A DNA stretch of 64,000 bases, from NCBI GenBank assembly GCA_951812925.1, contig OX638368.1, forward strand, positions 81,078,909 through 81,142,908, written 5' to 3'. Origin of the DNA: Calliopum simillimum (Eukaryota; Arthropoda; Insecta; Diptera; Lauxaniidae). Of the stretch, positions 33,906 through 46,505 are shown one piece after another. The translations under genes and the position numbers were made by a program. The notes beneath the pieces were generated by a model. It did not search any database. It was not told where the DNA came from and worked only from the letters and a program-made list of their open reading frames with translations. The stretch's first letter is position 1, and each line of letters starts with the position of its first letter.

Positions 33906-34296
33906 ACGGCTAATATTGAAAAATCATAAGGGAAAAAAGCAAAGCAATAAAAGGTATGAATATGTTTGTAAATCAACTTTTATTTCAAAAACTTAATCGC
34001 AATTTCTATATACATAAACGCCAAAATGGATCGTGTACAACTATGGAACATATTCACTAATTTCACTTCAAATTATTGAAGTCTTGGAAGAGCCTCAATT
34101 TATAAAGCATGTTTGTGGAATTTAACTGGAATAAATAAACACAAATCCGAAATCGCTACATCGAGGTCCAGTCGCAAAAACGTTCTATCATGTGTGGATT
34201 TTGAAATATCTGAACACTTCTAAATATGGTACATATTTTTCCCCATTTTTGAAGTTACGTATATAACAAGACAATAAGACTATAAATTCCATAGCG

Positions 34297-34905
34297 GAAA
34301 AAATTTCTACCTAATATTTTTTCAAAATTTAAAAAAATGGCGGAGATATAGGACTTTGAAATTTTTAGGTTAGTTTTTTTTTGGAAGCTATAACTTTAGT
34401 TGCATTTATCCAATTTTAAATTTTATGGTGTCAAATGATTTGTCTTTAAACAGGCTTTAAAATAAAAATTAGCAAAAACTATTTTTTTTTATACTGTTTA
34501 CACAGAAAAAAAATTTTAAATTAAGTTTCCCAAAATACGTCATTTTTGATATTTTTTATTTTTCTTGCAAAAAAAGCTACAGATGTAACTTACCAGTCCT
34601 CCAAAAATTGGAGTGGGCCTGCTAGTGGTTCTCCAGAAAAACAATAAAATGTAGTATTTTCCGCAATTTTTCAATTTAATTTTTTTTTTTTTAGTGTAAA
34701 CAATATAAAAAAAAAAAAAATAAATAATTTATGCTGATTTTTATTTTAAAGCCTGTTTCAAGACAAATCATTTGACACCATAAAATTGCGAATTGGATAA
34801 ATGCAACTAAACTTATAGCTTCTCAAAAAAAAACTAACCTAAAAATTTCAAAATTTCTCCGCCATTTTTTTAAATTTTGAAAAAATATTTGGTAGAAATT
34901 TTTCT
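34297..34905. repeat. palindromic repeat with AAATGGCGGAGA arms
   Basis: Arms of about 210 bp, sharing TTTCAAAATTTAAAAAAATG and TGACACCATAAAATT-type words in opposite orientation, meet near 34600. Likely a foldback element; no target duplication identified. Confidence 0.75.
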
Positions 34906-35311
34906 CACTATGCTACTATTGCTTGTGCCAATTTATAGCCAAATCGGGCGCCATCAAAAAAATCTTGATCGTTTTGAAATAGTTTACACCTGGTACATAA
35001 TAAAAATAGTAACGGAAAAAAATAGTAAAAGTAACAAAATAAAAAGGTTAAATGTAAAGTAAAAGAATTAAAATTTTTCATTAACTTTTGGTACAGCGCG
35101 CTGCAGCGGTGCGCAAAAAAGCAATGGAAAAATACCTAAATTTTATGCAAATTGTCAAAGTAAAATTTACCTAAGTATTACCCAAGTTTTCGTTGTGATA
35201 TTGCCTAATAACTTAGCAAGAGCATATAGCCCTTAGCCTCAGGCAAATTTTACTAGATTTTTAGGTGAATTTACGCAAGTTTTTCGTTCTGTGTAAGACT
35301 TCATATAATGA

Positions 35312-35839
35312 GCGTGAAGTAAGCCCAGCTTTTGTGGAATTTCCCAAAAAAAAAATTTTTTTTCGAAAAAAAAATCGGTCCAATGATTCACTTTTTATGG
35401 GGAGGTCCTTTTTTTTGTGCGGAGTTAGCCCTGCTTTTGTGGAATTTCCCAAAAAAAAGTTGTGTCGGGGTGTGCTCGACTTGTGCTGCGTTGTGCCGTA
35501 TTGGAAATCAAAATCGGCCCAATACATAGTATAGATTTTATGGGGAGGTCCTTTTTTTGGTGTATGCGAAGTTAGCCTTGGAAGGACCTCCCCACAAAAT
35601 ATATAATATTGGGCCGATTTTGATTTCCAATTCGGCACAACGCAGCACAAGTCGAGCGCACCCCGGTACAACTTTTTTTTTTTTGGGAAATTCCACAAAA
35701 TCAGGGCTAACTCCTTATAGAATCTATATCCTTGGATCGATTTTGATTTCCAATACGGCACATCACAGCACAAGTGGGGCACACCCCAGCACAACTTCTT
35801 TGTTCGGGAAATTCCACAAAAGCAGGGCTAACTTCACGC
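35312..35839. mobile_element. foldback with duplicated modules in each arm
   Basis: GCGTGAAGT at the left and ACTTCACGC at the right. Each arm has two tandem modules built on TTTTGTGGAATTTCCC then TTGTGCTGCGTTGTGCCG. The two arms meet near 35580. The open frames on both strands are mirror images and are not genes. Confidence 0.85.
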
Positions 35840-36082
35840 ACATAAACATATGTCCAAGCAGTGTTTTTCAGTTTTCTTCACTTTTTAGGATAGGATATTT
35901 TGGAATAACAATCAATATATTTCGAAATTAATTTTGACGAAAAAGATTACTATTTCAGTTTTATGAGCTTGAAAAATAGCAAAAAAGCAACGTTTAGGTT
36001 AGGATATTTCGAAAACCAAAAGTGATAGTACAATTCTACAGCTGGATTCAGATTCAGCATCGCAAAACAAGTCGATAATGTC

Positions 36083-37728
36083 TACAGTTTGTCAAGAATG
36101 TCTTTTTACATTGAAAATAAATTCATGTTTTCAACTTATTAAGCAAAAAACGTACTTCTTACATTTTTCCCAAATTTTTTTTCATGAATAATAGTTGCTT
36201 ACTATATTTAAAAGGATTCGTGAAAAAAAATTTGCAAATTCAATGCAAAATAAAGAAAAAAAAAACAAAAACAAATAATACTCGATTTTTGAAGTGTCAA
36301 GAAAGTCTTTTTACAAATAAAAATAAATGTTTTTATATTAAATTTTTAGTATCTTCCTTGTTTACATCCATCTTTGAATGACCACCCTAAGCATCTACAA
36401 CACATTGTAGACGTTTTTGCATAGAAGGAATCAACTTTTTTAGGTTGTAATTACTCAGTCTTTTCCAATATTGTATTTTCAAATGTAGTACGGTATTTGG
36501 TTTTCTTTAAGCGACCTTTTTCTTTAAATAGACTCACACATTTTCGATGGGTTATAGTCGGCACTTTGGACAAATGCATCCATCACTTTGCCACGGTTAA
36601 ACTGAAGCCACATTCGCACCATAGTCGATTATGCCTTCGATCATTACGCTGATAGAATTTGAAATGGGGTGTTGAGTCCCTGATAAAGCCAAATTGTCAA
36701 GTTTTTTAATGAGAAATGGTTAGATATTCTTTCGAGTTCATGGTTGTGTCTTTAAAATATAAGTTCCCACTCCTCTGCCATCTCCTAGTCATAATACTAA
36801 ATTTTTCAATTTTAGCAGTCGGAATAATGTTGCGATGTTTTTTTTGCCTTTTCCCACACTATAGCAGGTCCATCGTTGTATGACCACATCATACTCGTTT
36901 TATCGGAGAATATAACATCGTGTTATAACGATGGACTGGCAAAAGGCGTTATAATCGTTAGAAAACTGCATCATTATTCCGACTGTTAAAATTGAAAAAT
37001 TTAGTATTATGACTTGGAGGTGGCAGAGGAATAGGAACTTACTTATATTTTATAGACACAACCATGAAGTGGAAAGAATGTGTAACGATTTTGCATTGCA
37101 AAACTTGACAATTCGGGTTTATCAGGGACTGAAAACCCCATTTCAAATTCTATCAGCGTAATGATCGAAGGCATAATCGACTATGGTGCGAATGTGGTTT
37201 CAGTTTAACCGTGGCAAAGTGATGGATGCATTAGTCCAAAGTCCCGACTATAATCCCATCGAAAATGTGTGAGTCTATTTAAAGAAAAAGGTCGCTTAAA
37301 GACAACCAAATACCGAACTACATTTGAAAATACAAAATTGGAAAAGACCGAGTAATTACAACCTGAAAAAGTTGGTCCCTTCTATGCAAAAACGTCTACA
37401 ATGTGTGGAAGATGCTTATGGTGGTCATTCAAAGATGGATGTAAACAAGGAAGATACTAAAAATTTAATATAAAAACATTTATTTTTATTTGTAAAAAGA
37501 CTTTCTTGACACTTCAAAAATCGAGTATTATTTGTTTTTGTTGATTTTTTTTTTATTTTGCATTGAATTTGCAAATTTTTTTTCACGAATCCTTTTTAAA
37601 TATAGTAAGCAACTATTATTCATGAAAAAAAGTTTGGGAAAAATGTAAGAAGTACGTTTTTTTTTTGCTTAATAAGTTGAAAACATGAATTTATTTTTAA
37701 TGTAAAAAGACATTCTTGACAAACTGTA
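36083..37728. mobile_element. head-to-head palindrome of a Tc1-like element
   Basis: Ends TACAGTTTGTCAAGAATGTC and GACATTCTTGACAAACTGTA, with TA at each edge. Arms of about 820 bp meet near 36905. Each arm carries the 3' half of a decayed Tc1-type transposase, including a VIFSD-like motif and a degraded SPDLNPIEN-like region. The copies point in opposite directions, both broken by stops and frameshifts. Confidence 0.8.
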
Positions 37729-37932
37729 TGTTTTAGTAAAACTAACTCTATAGAAACCGTTTTTACCACTTTTCTCAAAAGGTGCCCTATAAAAGATTTT
37801 ATAGCATTTTCTTTTCTAAAAAAAATGTTACCTGTTTGAAGTGAAACATTTTTTTAGTTTTGCACTCTACCCTGATAAAATGTTAAATTTTTTTAAATAA
37901 CAATATACAAATCACAAAATAAATTTTATCTC

Positions 37933-38797
37933 ACAATTGAGGGGGTTAGAAGCAAAGGGGTACAAGGGACAAATTACGAAAAATTGAGTTAAGTATGAGA
38001 ATAGGTAGTGGGAGCTTTGCTTTATTTATGAAACAAACATTACCTAAGCTTTTGAGTTCCTACACCTCTATAGAGCCCCATTAAGGTAAGCCAGTTCACA
38101 AAATTATAGTTTTGCTTTAAAACAAAATTCAAAAATTTTTTTTTCTAGTAAATAAGAAGCAAAGTTAGCGCAACGTAACATCTAACATAGGTTAAGAAAA
38201 AATTTTAAGAATCCTTGAAAAATTCCCTTTTTAAAGTATTTTTTAAAAATTTTCTAGATGTCTGTTTTTAAAAGTTATTAGTACTTTAGTGAAAGTCTAC
38301 CGCACTTGTACCCCTTTGCTTCTAAACGAGTTTAAAATATTGAATAAAATATTTCGTTTTGAAATGAAAAGTAACGAGTGCGGTAGGCTTTCAGTAAAAT
38401 ACTAATAACTTTTAAAAGCGGACCTCTATAAAAATTTTAAAAAATACCTTTAACAGAGAACGTTTTAAGGATTCTTAGAGTTATGGTACTTAGTTTTTTC
38501 TTTTGCTATGTTAGTTGCAACACGGTGCTAACTTAACTTCATTTTTACTACAAAAAAAAAAATTTTAGTAAAATGGTGTAGGCTTTCACTGAAATACTAA
38601 TAACTTTTAAAGGGGGACTCATAGAAAAAATTTGAAAAAAACATTAGATGGAGCATACTTTAAATGTTATTTGACGCGCATTATTTTATTTTTTAACTCA
38701 CTCTGCAATTTATGAAGCAACGTTAACTTTAACTATATTTTACTCAAAATTTACTTTTTGTTACTTGTACCCCTTTGCTTCTATCCCCCTCAATTGT
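37933..38797. mobile_element. MITE with ACAATTGAGGGGG termini
   Basis: Left ACAATTGAGGGGGTTAGAAG and right CTTCTATCCCCCTCAATTGT. The next word AAGCAAAGGGGTACAAG is mirrored at the right end and occurs again internally at 38310-38325. Confidence 0.87.
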
Positions 38798-39558
38798 GAC
38801 ATTTGTTTTTATTTAATTTAATAAATTTGAATTCATTCGAATGTTTGTAAATAAAGAACCAAATAAAAACTTTCAATATCATCTGTTTGTGAAAAATCAA
38901 AATTCAAATTTTCACCCGTCAAGACGCGTCGCTTGAAAAATGTATAAAAGTGTTACACTTTTGCCTGCTCAGAGGGCAACAATTTTTAGAAAATTTTAGA
39001 AAAACACAATGTTTTGATAGCCTTCGCACGGGGCAGAAAAAGTGTGACATTTTTTTGAGAAAAGAAAACGATATTAAAGATCCCTTTAATTACACCCATA
39101 ATCAAGTAGAAATTGGTTGGCGTGCAAATCAAATTTGTTCGGCGTGTGTTATCTTTTCATTTTCTTTGTATTGCTACATGTAAAGTTGTAAGAGAGATTT
39201 TGTGGAACTACTGTAATTATGTATTATGAAAATTATAGAAAAATCACATCCATTTCACACCTCTCCTGAACGAACTTTTAGTTTTCCGAAAATGTCGAGG
39301 AAATCTACCAACGGGATACTTTTCTTTCATGCTGAAACATCTAAACTATGTAAGAATGAAAATCGGATCAGCTAGTATTCGCGAAATGTAGCAAAAATAC
39401 ATATTCCACATAAAATAAAAAAAAAAAATGAAGAAAAAAAAAAAATCAGAACAAACAAATATAAAAATAAATATATTTAATGTATTTTGCAATGCTGAAT
39501 CCGAATCTTTATTTTCTAAAACATTCTTCTTACTTTTTGTATTATTCATATTAGTCTA
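38798..39558. other. no recognisable feature
   Basis: AT-rich. A 77-codon plus-strand frame at 38950 resembles no family I know. Confidence 0.4.
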
Positions 39559-40119
39559 AGATCCGGCAGTAAAAAAACGTATCGATCGAGTTTTTAGTTA
39601 AAATCTAGTTTTTACATATATTTATGAATGGGAGAACATATTTTTGGCGGGTTGCCTATCAAAATGTGGCCGCAAGTATTATCAAATTGCGATAACATAT
39701 GAACCGTGAGTCCTACGGGGATAAGTGTCAAAATCTTTTTTATGAAGAGTCATATGCTCTACATGTAATTTTCATTATATGTTAAAAAAAAATTACCGTT
39801 TAAGAATTATTTAATAAAAACCGATTTTTTTTACGCAATAAACAATAAACGTAAAAAATCGGTTTTTAATAAATAACTCCTAAACGGTAAATTTTTTTTT
39901 ACATATAATTAAAATTACTTGTAGAGCATATGACTCTCCATAAAAAAAGATTTTGACACTTTTCCCCGTGGGACTCACAGTTCATAAGTTATCGCAATTT
40001 GATAATACTTGCGGCCACATTTTGATAGGCAACCCACCAAAAATATGTTCTCCCATTCATAAATATATGTAAAAACTAAATTTTAAACTCGATCGATACG
40101 TTTTTTTACTGCCGGATCT
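39559..40119. mobile_element. foldback family E, AGATCCGGCAG termini
   Basis: Left AGATCCGGCAGTAAAAAAAC and right GTTTTTTTACTGCCGGATCT. Arms of about 275 bp meet near 39845. The arms share GTTCATAAGTTATCGCAATT with families A and D. It lies directly before the copia 5' region. Confidence 0.9.
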
Positions 40120-40189
40120 CGTACTATATTGCCTTTTATTTTTACGTTCATTCTTTAGTTACTTAAATAAATGTAATTGAAGTTTTTTG

Positions 40190-41600
40190 TTCAATATTAT
40201 GGGACCAGGTCAACGCAGTATTGAATTTTATGTTTAATATTGAAAAACTTCAAAGACTGCTGCGATAGAAAGTTAAAACCGAACAGCAAACAGAAATGGC
40301 GTCGAATGCTGATCTGAAACAACAAATTGACAAATTGGAAGGTCCTCATGATTGGGCAAAATGGAAGTGGCACATCACCATGGTATTTCGTGCACATGCG
40401 CTCAAAGGTATTGTTAGTGGTGCAAGCAAATGTCCTGAGGTTCCAACAGCTGGCGAAAGTGCTGAATACAAAAAAAAATTGCAGAAGTGGCAGTGCAGTG
40501 AATAAAACTTAGCAGAATTAGTATTAACTTGTACACATGCAGCTGAAATATGGGATAGACTATGTGCTCGGTTTGAACGTAGCAGTACACAACGATTGAA
40601 TATGCTCATCGAATCATTTTTTCAAGCCAGGCGAGACGAGAAAGAGGATATCAGTGCCCATGTGGCTAAGCTACAGAAACTATTTTTAGACCTGAATAAT
40701 GAATTAGCAAATCACAACGAAAATAAATTATCGGAAGAATACTTTAAACACTCGGAAGAGAATTTGATAATTTTAAAGATTTATGGAATATAATTCCCAC
40801 TGATCCACAAAAGTTGAATCTACTTATCGAAAAACTTTGTTCAATTGAAGCACGTGAATTGAGAATGGATAAAACTGAAGCAACTGAAGTAGCTTTTGTT
40901 GCAAAAGATGCGAAAGGCAAGAACAAAACCAACTTCAAAAAGAATGGAAATTCCGATAAAACGGCTCGTGCAAAGTAGAAGTTCCCCTGTCAGAAGTGTG
41001 GCAAAATTGGACATTGGGCTGTAGAATGTCATTCAAATGTTAATGACAAAAATAAAACTGAATTTAAAGGAAAAAGTACTGCTTTTATAGCATATACATA
41101 GTTTAAAGGCGAATTGTGATGACAGAACTGCAGCAGATTTTTGGTACTGTGATAGTGGTGCTACTAGGCACATTTGTCCTACTAAACATCATTTTGAATC
41201 GTATACAAAGTTTGGTATTCCTGAAAAAATATTCCTTGGCAAACAGAATGCTGTAATGTTGGCGTATGGTCATTGAGTTGTAAATGTTAAAGTATTAATC
41301 GACAATACATGGAAAGATGCAACACTGCAAAACGTTTGGTATGTACCTGATGCAAGTGCCAATCTATTTTCAGTGAAAGCAGCAGCGAAAAATGGTTTGA
41401 AAACTATATTAGATGAAAGCAAGGTTGAAATAATACGAAAAGAGAACGATGAAGTAGTTGCAACAGGATATTTAAGTAAAGAATTGTATATTTTAAACAT
41501 GTATGCTGTTAATTCCACATCTTCTGCACAAGTAAATCTTTCTAGAGGAAATGCTAGTTTGCAGCGTTTTTGAACGTTTTGCTCATCAGAATGAATATCA
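40190..41600 (+). pseudogene. copia-type gag and protease, broken
   Basis: TATGGGACCAGG at about 40198, likely the primer-binding site after an LTR, fits the half-tRNA-Met type used by copia elements. From 40296 the frame encodes copia gag (DLKQQIDKLEGPHDWAKWKW), with a TAA at about 40503 and a later frame change. Then come a CCHC zinc knuckle, CQKCGKIGHWAVEC (about 40984), and the protease motif WYCDSGATRHIC (about 41145). It continues to LWYVPDASANLFS-like and ERFAHQN pre-integrase sequence, where copia likeness ends near 41600. These regions normally assemble particles and cleave the polyprotein. Integrase is absent: a gypsy element begins here. Confidence 0.82.
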
Positions 41601-41637
41601 TAAAGTATCTTTAAGTATTGATACCTCTATCACTATC

Positions 41638-41770
41638 TGTTGTTCCTTCTGAACAGAACCTTATGTTTTATATATATTGTTCCTTCTGAACTCAACATTA
41701 TTGTACGCATATTCATTCGATTGGTTTGTGAATAAAAGAGCACACACATCACATCATTGGTTTTATTACA
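41638..41770 (+). repeat. probable 5' LTR of CsRn1-like gypsy element
   Basis: Begins TGTTGTTCC and ends TTACA. It contains AATAAA and is followed by TGGTGTCAGA (41771), a primer-binding site like the tRNA-Trp type described for CsRn1-clade elements. The left border is inferred. No matching 3' LTR was found. Confidence 0.6.
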
Positions 41771-41964
41771 TGGTGTCAGAAAAAGAACCTAAAGTTAAAT
41801 TAAGTGTGCCTAGATTAAAAACTGTCCATTTTAAATAATAATTTATTTATAAATTCGGAAAAACATTGTTGGAAAAAGTTTGGCGTTGATTTCAAGTTAA
41901 AGTGTGCTGCCGCTGCATTTCTTGTAGCTAAAGCCATTTTGAAGACTGTCTAAAAAAAAAAAAA

Positions 41965-43416
41965 ATGGCGACAAGTATCGAATTGCGCTTGCCTCAACCG
42001 CTGGACTGTTCTAATCTGGCTAAAGAGTGGCCTCGTTGGAAACAATCGTTTGTAATTTATTTGCATGCCAACAACAGAATTGATGAATCTGAATCAAATA
42101 AAATCGCTGTATTCCTATGGCTTATAGGGTAGCGCGGGGTTGAAATCTACAACACGTTGTTCCCAAATACTGATGGAGCGGAGGAAATGTTTAGTTTGGA
42201 GAGGCGTCTTATTGCACAAAACGAAAATGACCATGCTGCAGATGCTGGAAATCAAGATGAAGGAGGAAATTAATTTTTTGATGCTGAAAGACAGGCCCAA
42301 GTGTCTGTGCGTACACTTGCAGATGTTATTAAAGCATTTGATGACTATTGTCTGCCACGTAAAAATATTGCTATAGAAGCATTTAAGTTTAACATGATTT
42401 CCCAAAAAGAAAAACAGTCGTTTAGTAGCTTTGAAACTGAACTTCGTACTCAGAGTCAATATTGTGATTTTAAATGCTCCGCATGTCAAGCGCCTTACGT
42501 TGATCGGATGTTGCGTGACCGTATCATAGTTGGCATTCAGGATAAAAAGTTACAGATGCGTCTCTTAGACGGAAAAGATGATCCACTAGTATCTGTTATC
42601 GAGAAATGCAAAATATTTGAAGCTGCTTCGGCAAACAAGATGCTGCTTGAACGTAAGTACTCGATGGAGGTTAAAGCTGTTACTCAACTAAGCGAGGAGT
42701 CAAAGGATGTTAATGTGGTAAATCGTAGCTGTTTTAATTGTGGACAGCCTTACAATATGGGACACCGCCGCATATGTCCAGCCATTAATATAGAGTGGAA
42801 CTTGTGTGGACGTATGGGACACTTCAAGAAATACTGTCGTGCAAATCGCAAGAATCCATCAAAAGAAAAGATCGGCGATCATCAGTCTTCGCTGAATCAA
42901 CCGTCGTCGAAGTCAACAGTGGTGAAACGCGTCGTAAACAAAGATGTTCACTCCCTTAATTGGGAAACTTTTGGTAATGTAGTTTTATATGATGATAATA
43001 ATGTATCTTATAGTAAAGATTTAAAATATTTGTGTAGCATAAATTCAAATATAGAAGATGATTCAGTTCGTAGATGGAGTAAGGTCTACCACATTCAAGG
43101 CTGTCCAGTAAAATTTAAGTTGGATACCGGTTCAGATGTTAATTGCATTCCCATTAGTATAGTTAAAAAGCTTAATATTTCAATAGATACATTCAATGAG
43201 TTTAATATTCTTGATTACAGTTCAAATAAAGTAAATATTCATGGAAAGGTCCGTTTGTTCTGTATTGATCCAAATAAAAATACTGAGAACGATGCTGAAT
43301 TTCTCGTTGTTAACAATAAGTTTGAGCCATTACTTGGTCTGGAATCATGCATTGCATTTGGTTTAATAAAACGCCTCAATACTGTAGCATCTTTTACAGA
43401 TCTTCCAGTTGATTAA
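41965..43416 (+). pseudogene. CsRn1-like gypsy gag and protease region
   Basis: ATG at 41965 opens a gag frame (MATSIELRLPQPLD) that keeps the same frame to 43416 with stops at 42130 and about 42271. The atypical zinc-finger region CFNCGQPYNMGH followed by LCGRMGHFKKYC resembles the CsRn1 arrangement; one Cys of the second finger is Trp. The protease motif KLDTGSDVNC is at about 43120. In the family this part forms particles and processes the polyprotein. A TAA at 43414 separates it from the pol frame, which continues in phase. The two internal stops make this copy non-functional. Confidence 0.82.
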
Positions 43417-45091
43417 AATGAATTTATTGAGAAATATCATGACGTATTTGAGGGCCTTGGAAAGTTTCCTGGCAAATGTTCAATTGTATTAAAGGAAAAT
43501 TCCGTTCCTTCACTACATTATAAAAAGCGCATACCACTTGCATTGCATGATCAGTTAAAGGTTCATTTAGATGAAATGGTTGATAAAGAAATAATTAGTC
43601 CGGTTGATTACCCCACTAACTGGGTTAACAACATTCAAATTGTGGAAAAGCCGAACGGTTCAATTCGTATTTGCCTAGATCCAAAACCATTAAATTCTTG
43701 CATTAAGCGTGAACATTTCCTTATTCCGACAACTGATGATTTGATTAGTCGCCTATGTGGCAAGAAAATTTTTACTGTTCTTGATCTTCGAAGTGGTTTT
43801 TGGCAAATGAAACTTGATCATAAAAGTTCAGATATGACCACTTTCATGACCCCGTTTGGACATTTCCGCTGGAATCGTGTTCCGTTTGGGTTAAACAATG
43901 CCCCTGAAATGTTTCAAAGAAGAATGGTTCAGATATTTGGTGACAGGTGTCGTAATATACTTTGACGATATTGCAATCGCTGGTGTAGATGAACATGATC
44001 ATGACGAAATTCTTAACAAGGTTATAGATCGTGCTAGGAAAAATAACGTTAAGTTTAATGTGGAAAAAGTGCAGTACCGCCAGTGCAAGATAAAGTTTAT
44101 GGGTCAAATTATCGAAGATGGATATTTGCAACCTGATAATAAATATATTCGTGCAATTTTAGAAATGCCAAAGCCGGAAAGCAAAGCTGATGTTGCGAGG
44201 TTACTAGGCCTTTTTAAATACTTATCTAAATTTATTCCAAATTTATCTAAAAGGACTGCTAATCTTCGTAGACTGACTCATATTAATGTAGAATGGGATT
44301 GGACAAATGCACATGATAAAGAGTTACAAGATCTACTTACTTCAATTACTACGACTCCAGTATTAGCTATTTTTGATCCTCTGAAGCCAGTAATTGTTCA
44401 AACTGATAGTTCTAAAGATGGGTTAGGAAGCGTTCTACTGCAAGAAAAAGGACCTGTAGCGTATGCTTCGCGAAGTCTCACGCAAAGTGAATAAAAGTGG
44501 GCGCAAATTGAGAAAAAGTTGCTGGCTATTCTGTTTGCGTGTGAACGCTTTCATTATTTCCTTTACGGGCGTGACTTTCTTGTTCAGTCAGACCACAAGC
44601 CGCTTGAAACACTTGTTAAACGTGATATAGATGATGTAGCGCCACGACTGCAACGCATGTTTAGGCAGCTTCTTAAATATTCTGGGTTGGTTGTATCGTA
44701 CACTCCCGGTAAGGATATGTTAGTGGCTGATTGCCTTTCTAGAGCAGCCGTGCCAGATACTGGGGAAATAGACTCTGAACTCGAAAATATGGTACATTCT
44801 TTAACTAAACATGCTTGTTTATCAAAGGAAAACTATGACCTTTATGTCAAGGAACTTAGTGGTGACGAACGTTATATGCGTGTTGTGAAGTATGTCCAGG
44901 AAGGTTGGCCCACATATCATCAACTTGATGATCTTAGCCAGCAGTTTCATAAATATAAGGGTGAACTTCACTTCGATAATGGGTTATTATTTAAAGATCA
45001 CAGATTGGTCATTCCAACAGCGATGCAAACTTTAATATGTAAATGGTTACATGCACCCCATTTTGGAATAGAAAAAACACTTAATTTGTAG
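43417..45091 (+). pseudogene. gypsy RT, RNase H and truncated integrase
   Basis: Reverse transcriptase motifs in order: IRICLDPKPLN, FTVLDLRSGFWQ (catalytic Asp), FGLNNAPEMFQ and VVIYFDDIAIAG (catalytic Asp pair, about 43960). There is a frameshift just before the last motif. The RNase H region includes VIVQTDSSKDGLG, and an in-frame TAA at 44492 precedes QIEKKLLAILFACE. The zinc-binding start of the integrase (HAPHFGIEKTL) is reached when homology stops near 45086. The rest of integrase and the 3' LTR are missing, and copia sequence follows, so the right part was deleted. Confidence 0.85.
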
Positions 45092-45101
45092 CCATGATGT
45101 C

Positions 45102-45845
45102 TTGCTTAAGTCTGAAACTGTCTGCAACACACAACCAAATACGAATACAGAAATTATTAGTTACGACAAAGGAAACGCACTTATGGACGAAGTAAATATA
45201 ATTTATGAAGTGAAAGATGAAAATGAAATAAATGGCAACAATGAAGATCAAAATAAAGTAAATACGAACGTCGACAATGAAGATCAAAATGAAGTAAATA
45301 CGAACGTCAACAACGAAGATGAAAATGAAATAAATGTCAACAATGCAGGTAACGATTCACCAGAAGAAACAGTCTCTGAAATAAGACGCAGTTCTCGTAA
45401 TAAAAAGCCGCCGAACTAGTTGGAATCGGACGATTTCGTATTGTTATCAAAATTATCAAGCAACGAAGATAATAATCCACAAACAATATTGAAGCTATGC
45501 AATCTCAACAGCGAGAAAAATGGAAATTGGCAATGATTGACGAATTAGAATCCTTACACGAAAATAAGACTTGGGAGCTAGTACAACGACCTGGTCATTT
45601 AAACTTAATTGGAAATCGTTGGGTTTTTCGTGTAAAATCTGCAGTCAATGGAGAAAGTCGCTTCAAAGCTAGATTAGTGGCCAAAGGCTATGTACAAAAA
45701 TATGGAATCGATTTTGACGAAACTTTCAGTCCGGTTTCTCGTTATGATTCTATACGAACCCTTTTAGCCATTGCTGCCAACAAAGGAATGAAAATGAAAC
45801 AATTCGACGTCAAAACAGCTTTTTTATATCCTTGCGTTTTTTATC
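45102..45845 (+). pseudogene. copia-type linker and reverse transcriptase start
   Basis: An acidic Asn/Glu-rich stretch with four near-repeats of about 35 bp (45225-45345), then RRSSRNKKPPN, a TAG at 45417, and after a frame change the copia RT opening (WKLAMIDELESL, WVFRVKSAVNG, FDETFSPVSRYDSI, KQFDVKTAFLY). Likeness ends near 45835, before the catalytic YVDD. It is probably the same copia element as 40190-41600, with integrase lost. Confidence 0.8.
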
Positions 45846-46081
45846 GAATTCATCAATCAATAGTTTTGTATGCAGCTATCTGTGTAGATCAAGGGTGTCA
45901 GCGTTTTCAAATCACTGAGCGCATGCAGCGCAGTCAGCGCAAAATTTTCGCTTTTACAACAACTTCAAATTCGAATTAAACAATCACAAAAACAATTTTT
46001 TGTTGTTTTTTCATGCCTCGTTTACAACAACAATAATATTTCAACAATTTTCAAAATTTCTGGGACACACACAAAAAGTAG

Positions 46082-46291
46082 GGGTATTTACGAGTTGATG
46101 CGCAATGCTCTTGCGTCGTTGCGGAAGTGCGGTTTGCGAAAGTTTGACATTTGCAAAACATCAAACACATTGCCGAAAATTTCGCACTACTTCTGCAATT
46201 TCTCAAGATGGAAATATTCACATTGAACGTTCAGGCGTTAATGCGTAAAAGACTTGCATTTTCGCAACTGCGCATCAACTCATTAATACCC
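46082..46291. mobile_element. MITE with GGGTATTTACGAGTTGATGC termini
   Basis: A 210-bp unit: left GGGTATTTACGAGTTGATGC, right GCATCAACTCATTAATACCC-like. Both continue into GCGCA and TGCGC. Confidence 0.82.
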
Positions 46292-46505
46292 ATATTGTTT
46301 CTTGTTTTTGTTTTTGATGCGATGTAGTCGTTGTAGTTGTTTTATGTTGGTTCGAATTCGATTTTGTGTGTAAGCAAAAAAACCAACAAAAACGCGAAAT
46401 TTTGAAGAGCGTGAAAAAAAAACAATAAAAATTATTTCTGTGAATGTTGTACAGAAATATTGATGTTGTTGGTCGAGCCAAAATTGGCTCACTTTTGTTC
46501 TACGC

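Noticed and set aside
35261..35931. Overlapping frames on both strands with repeated Cys/Val-rich words
   Set aside because: They are translations of the tandem modules of a foldback element and mirror each other.
36184..36381. 65-codon plus-strand frame as a gene
   Set aside because: It lies within an arm of the Tc1 palindrome on the strand opposite the transposase remnant.
43898..45091. Functional retroviral or errantivirus pol
   Set aside because: Frameshift, in-frame stop and truncated integrase; no envelope gene follows.
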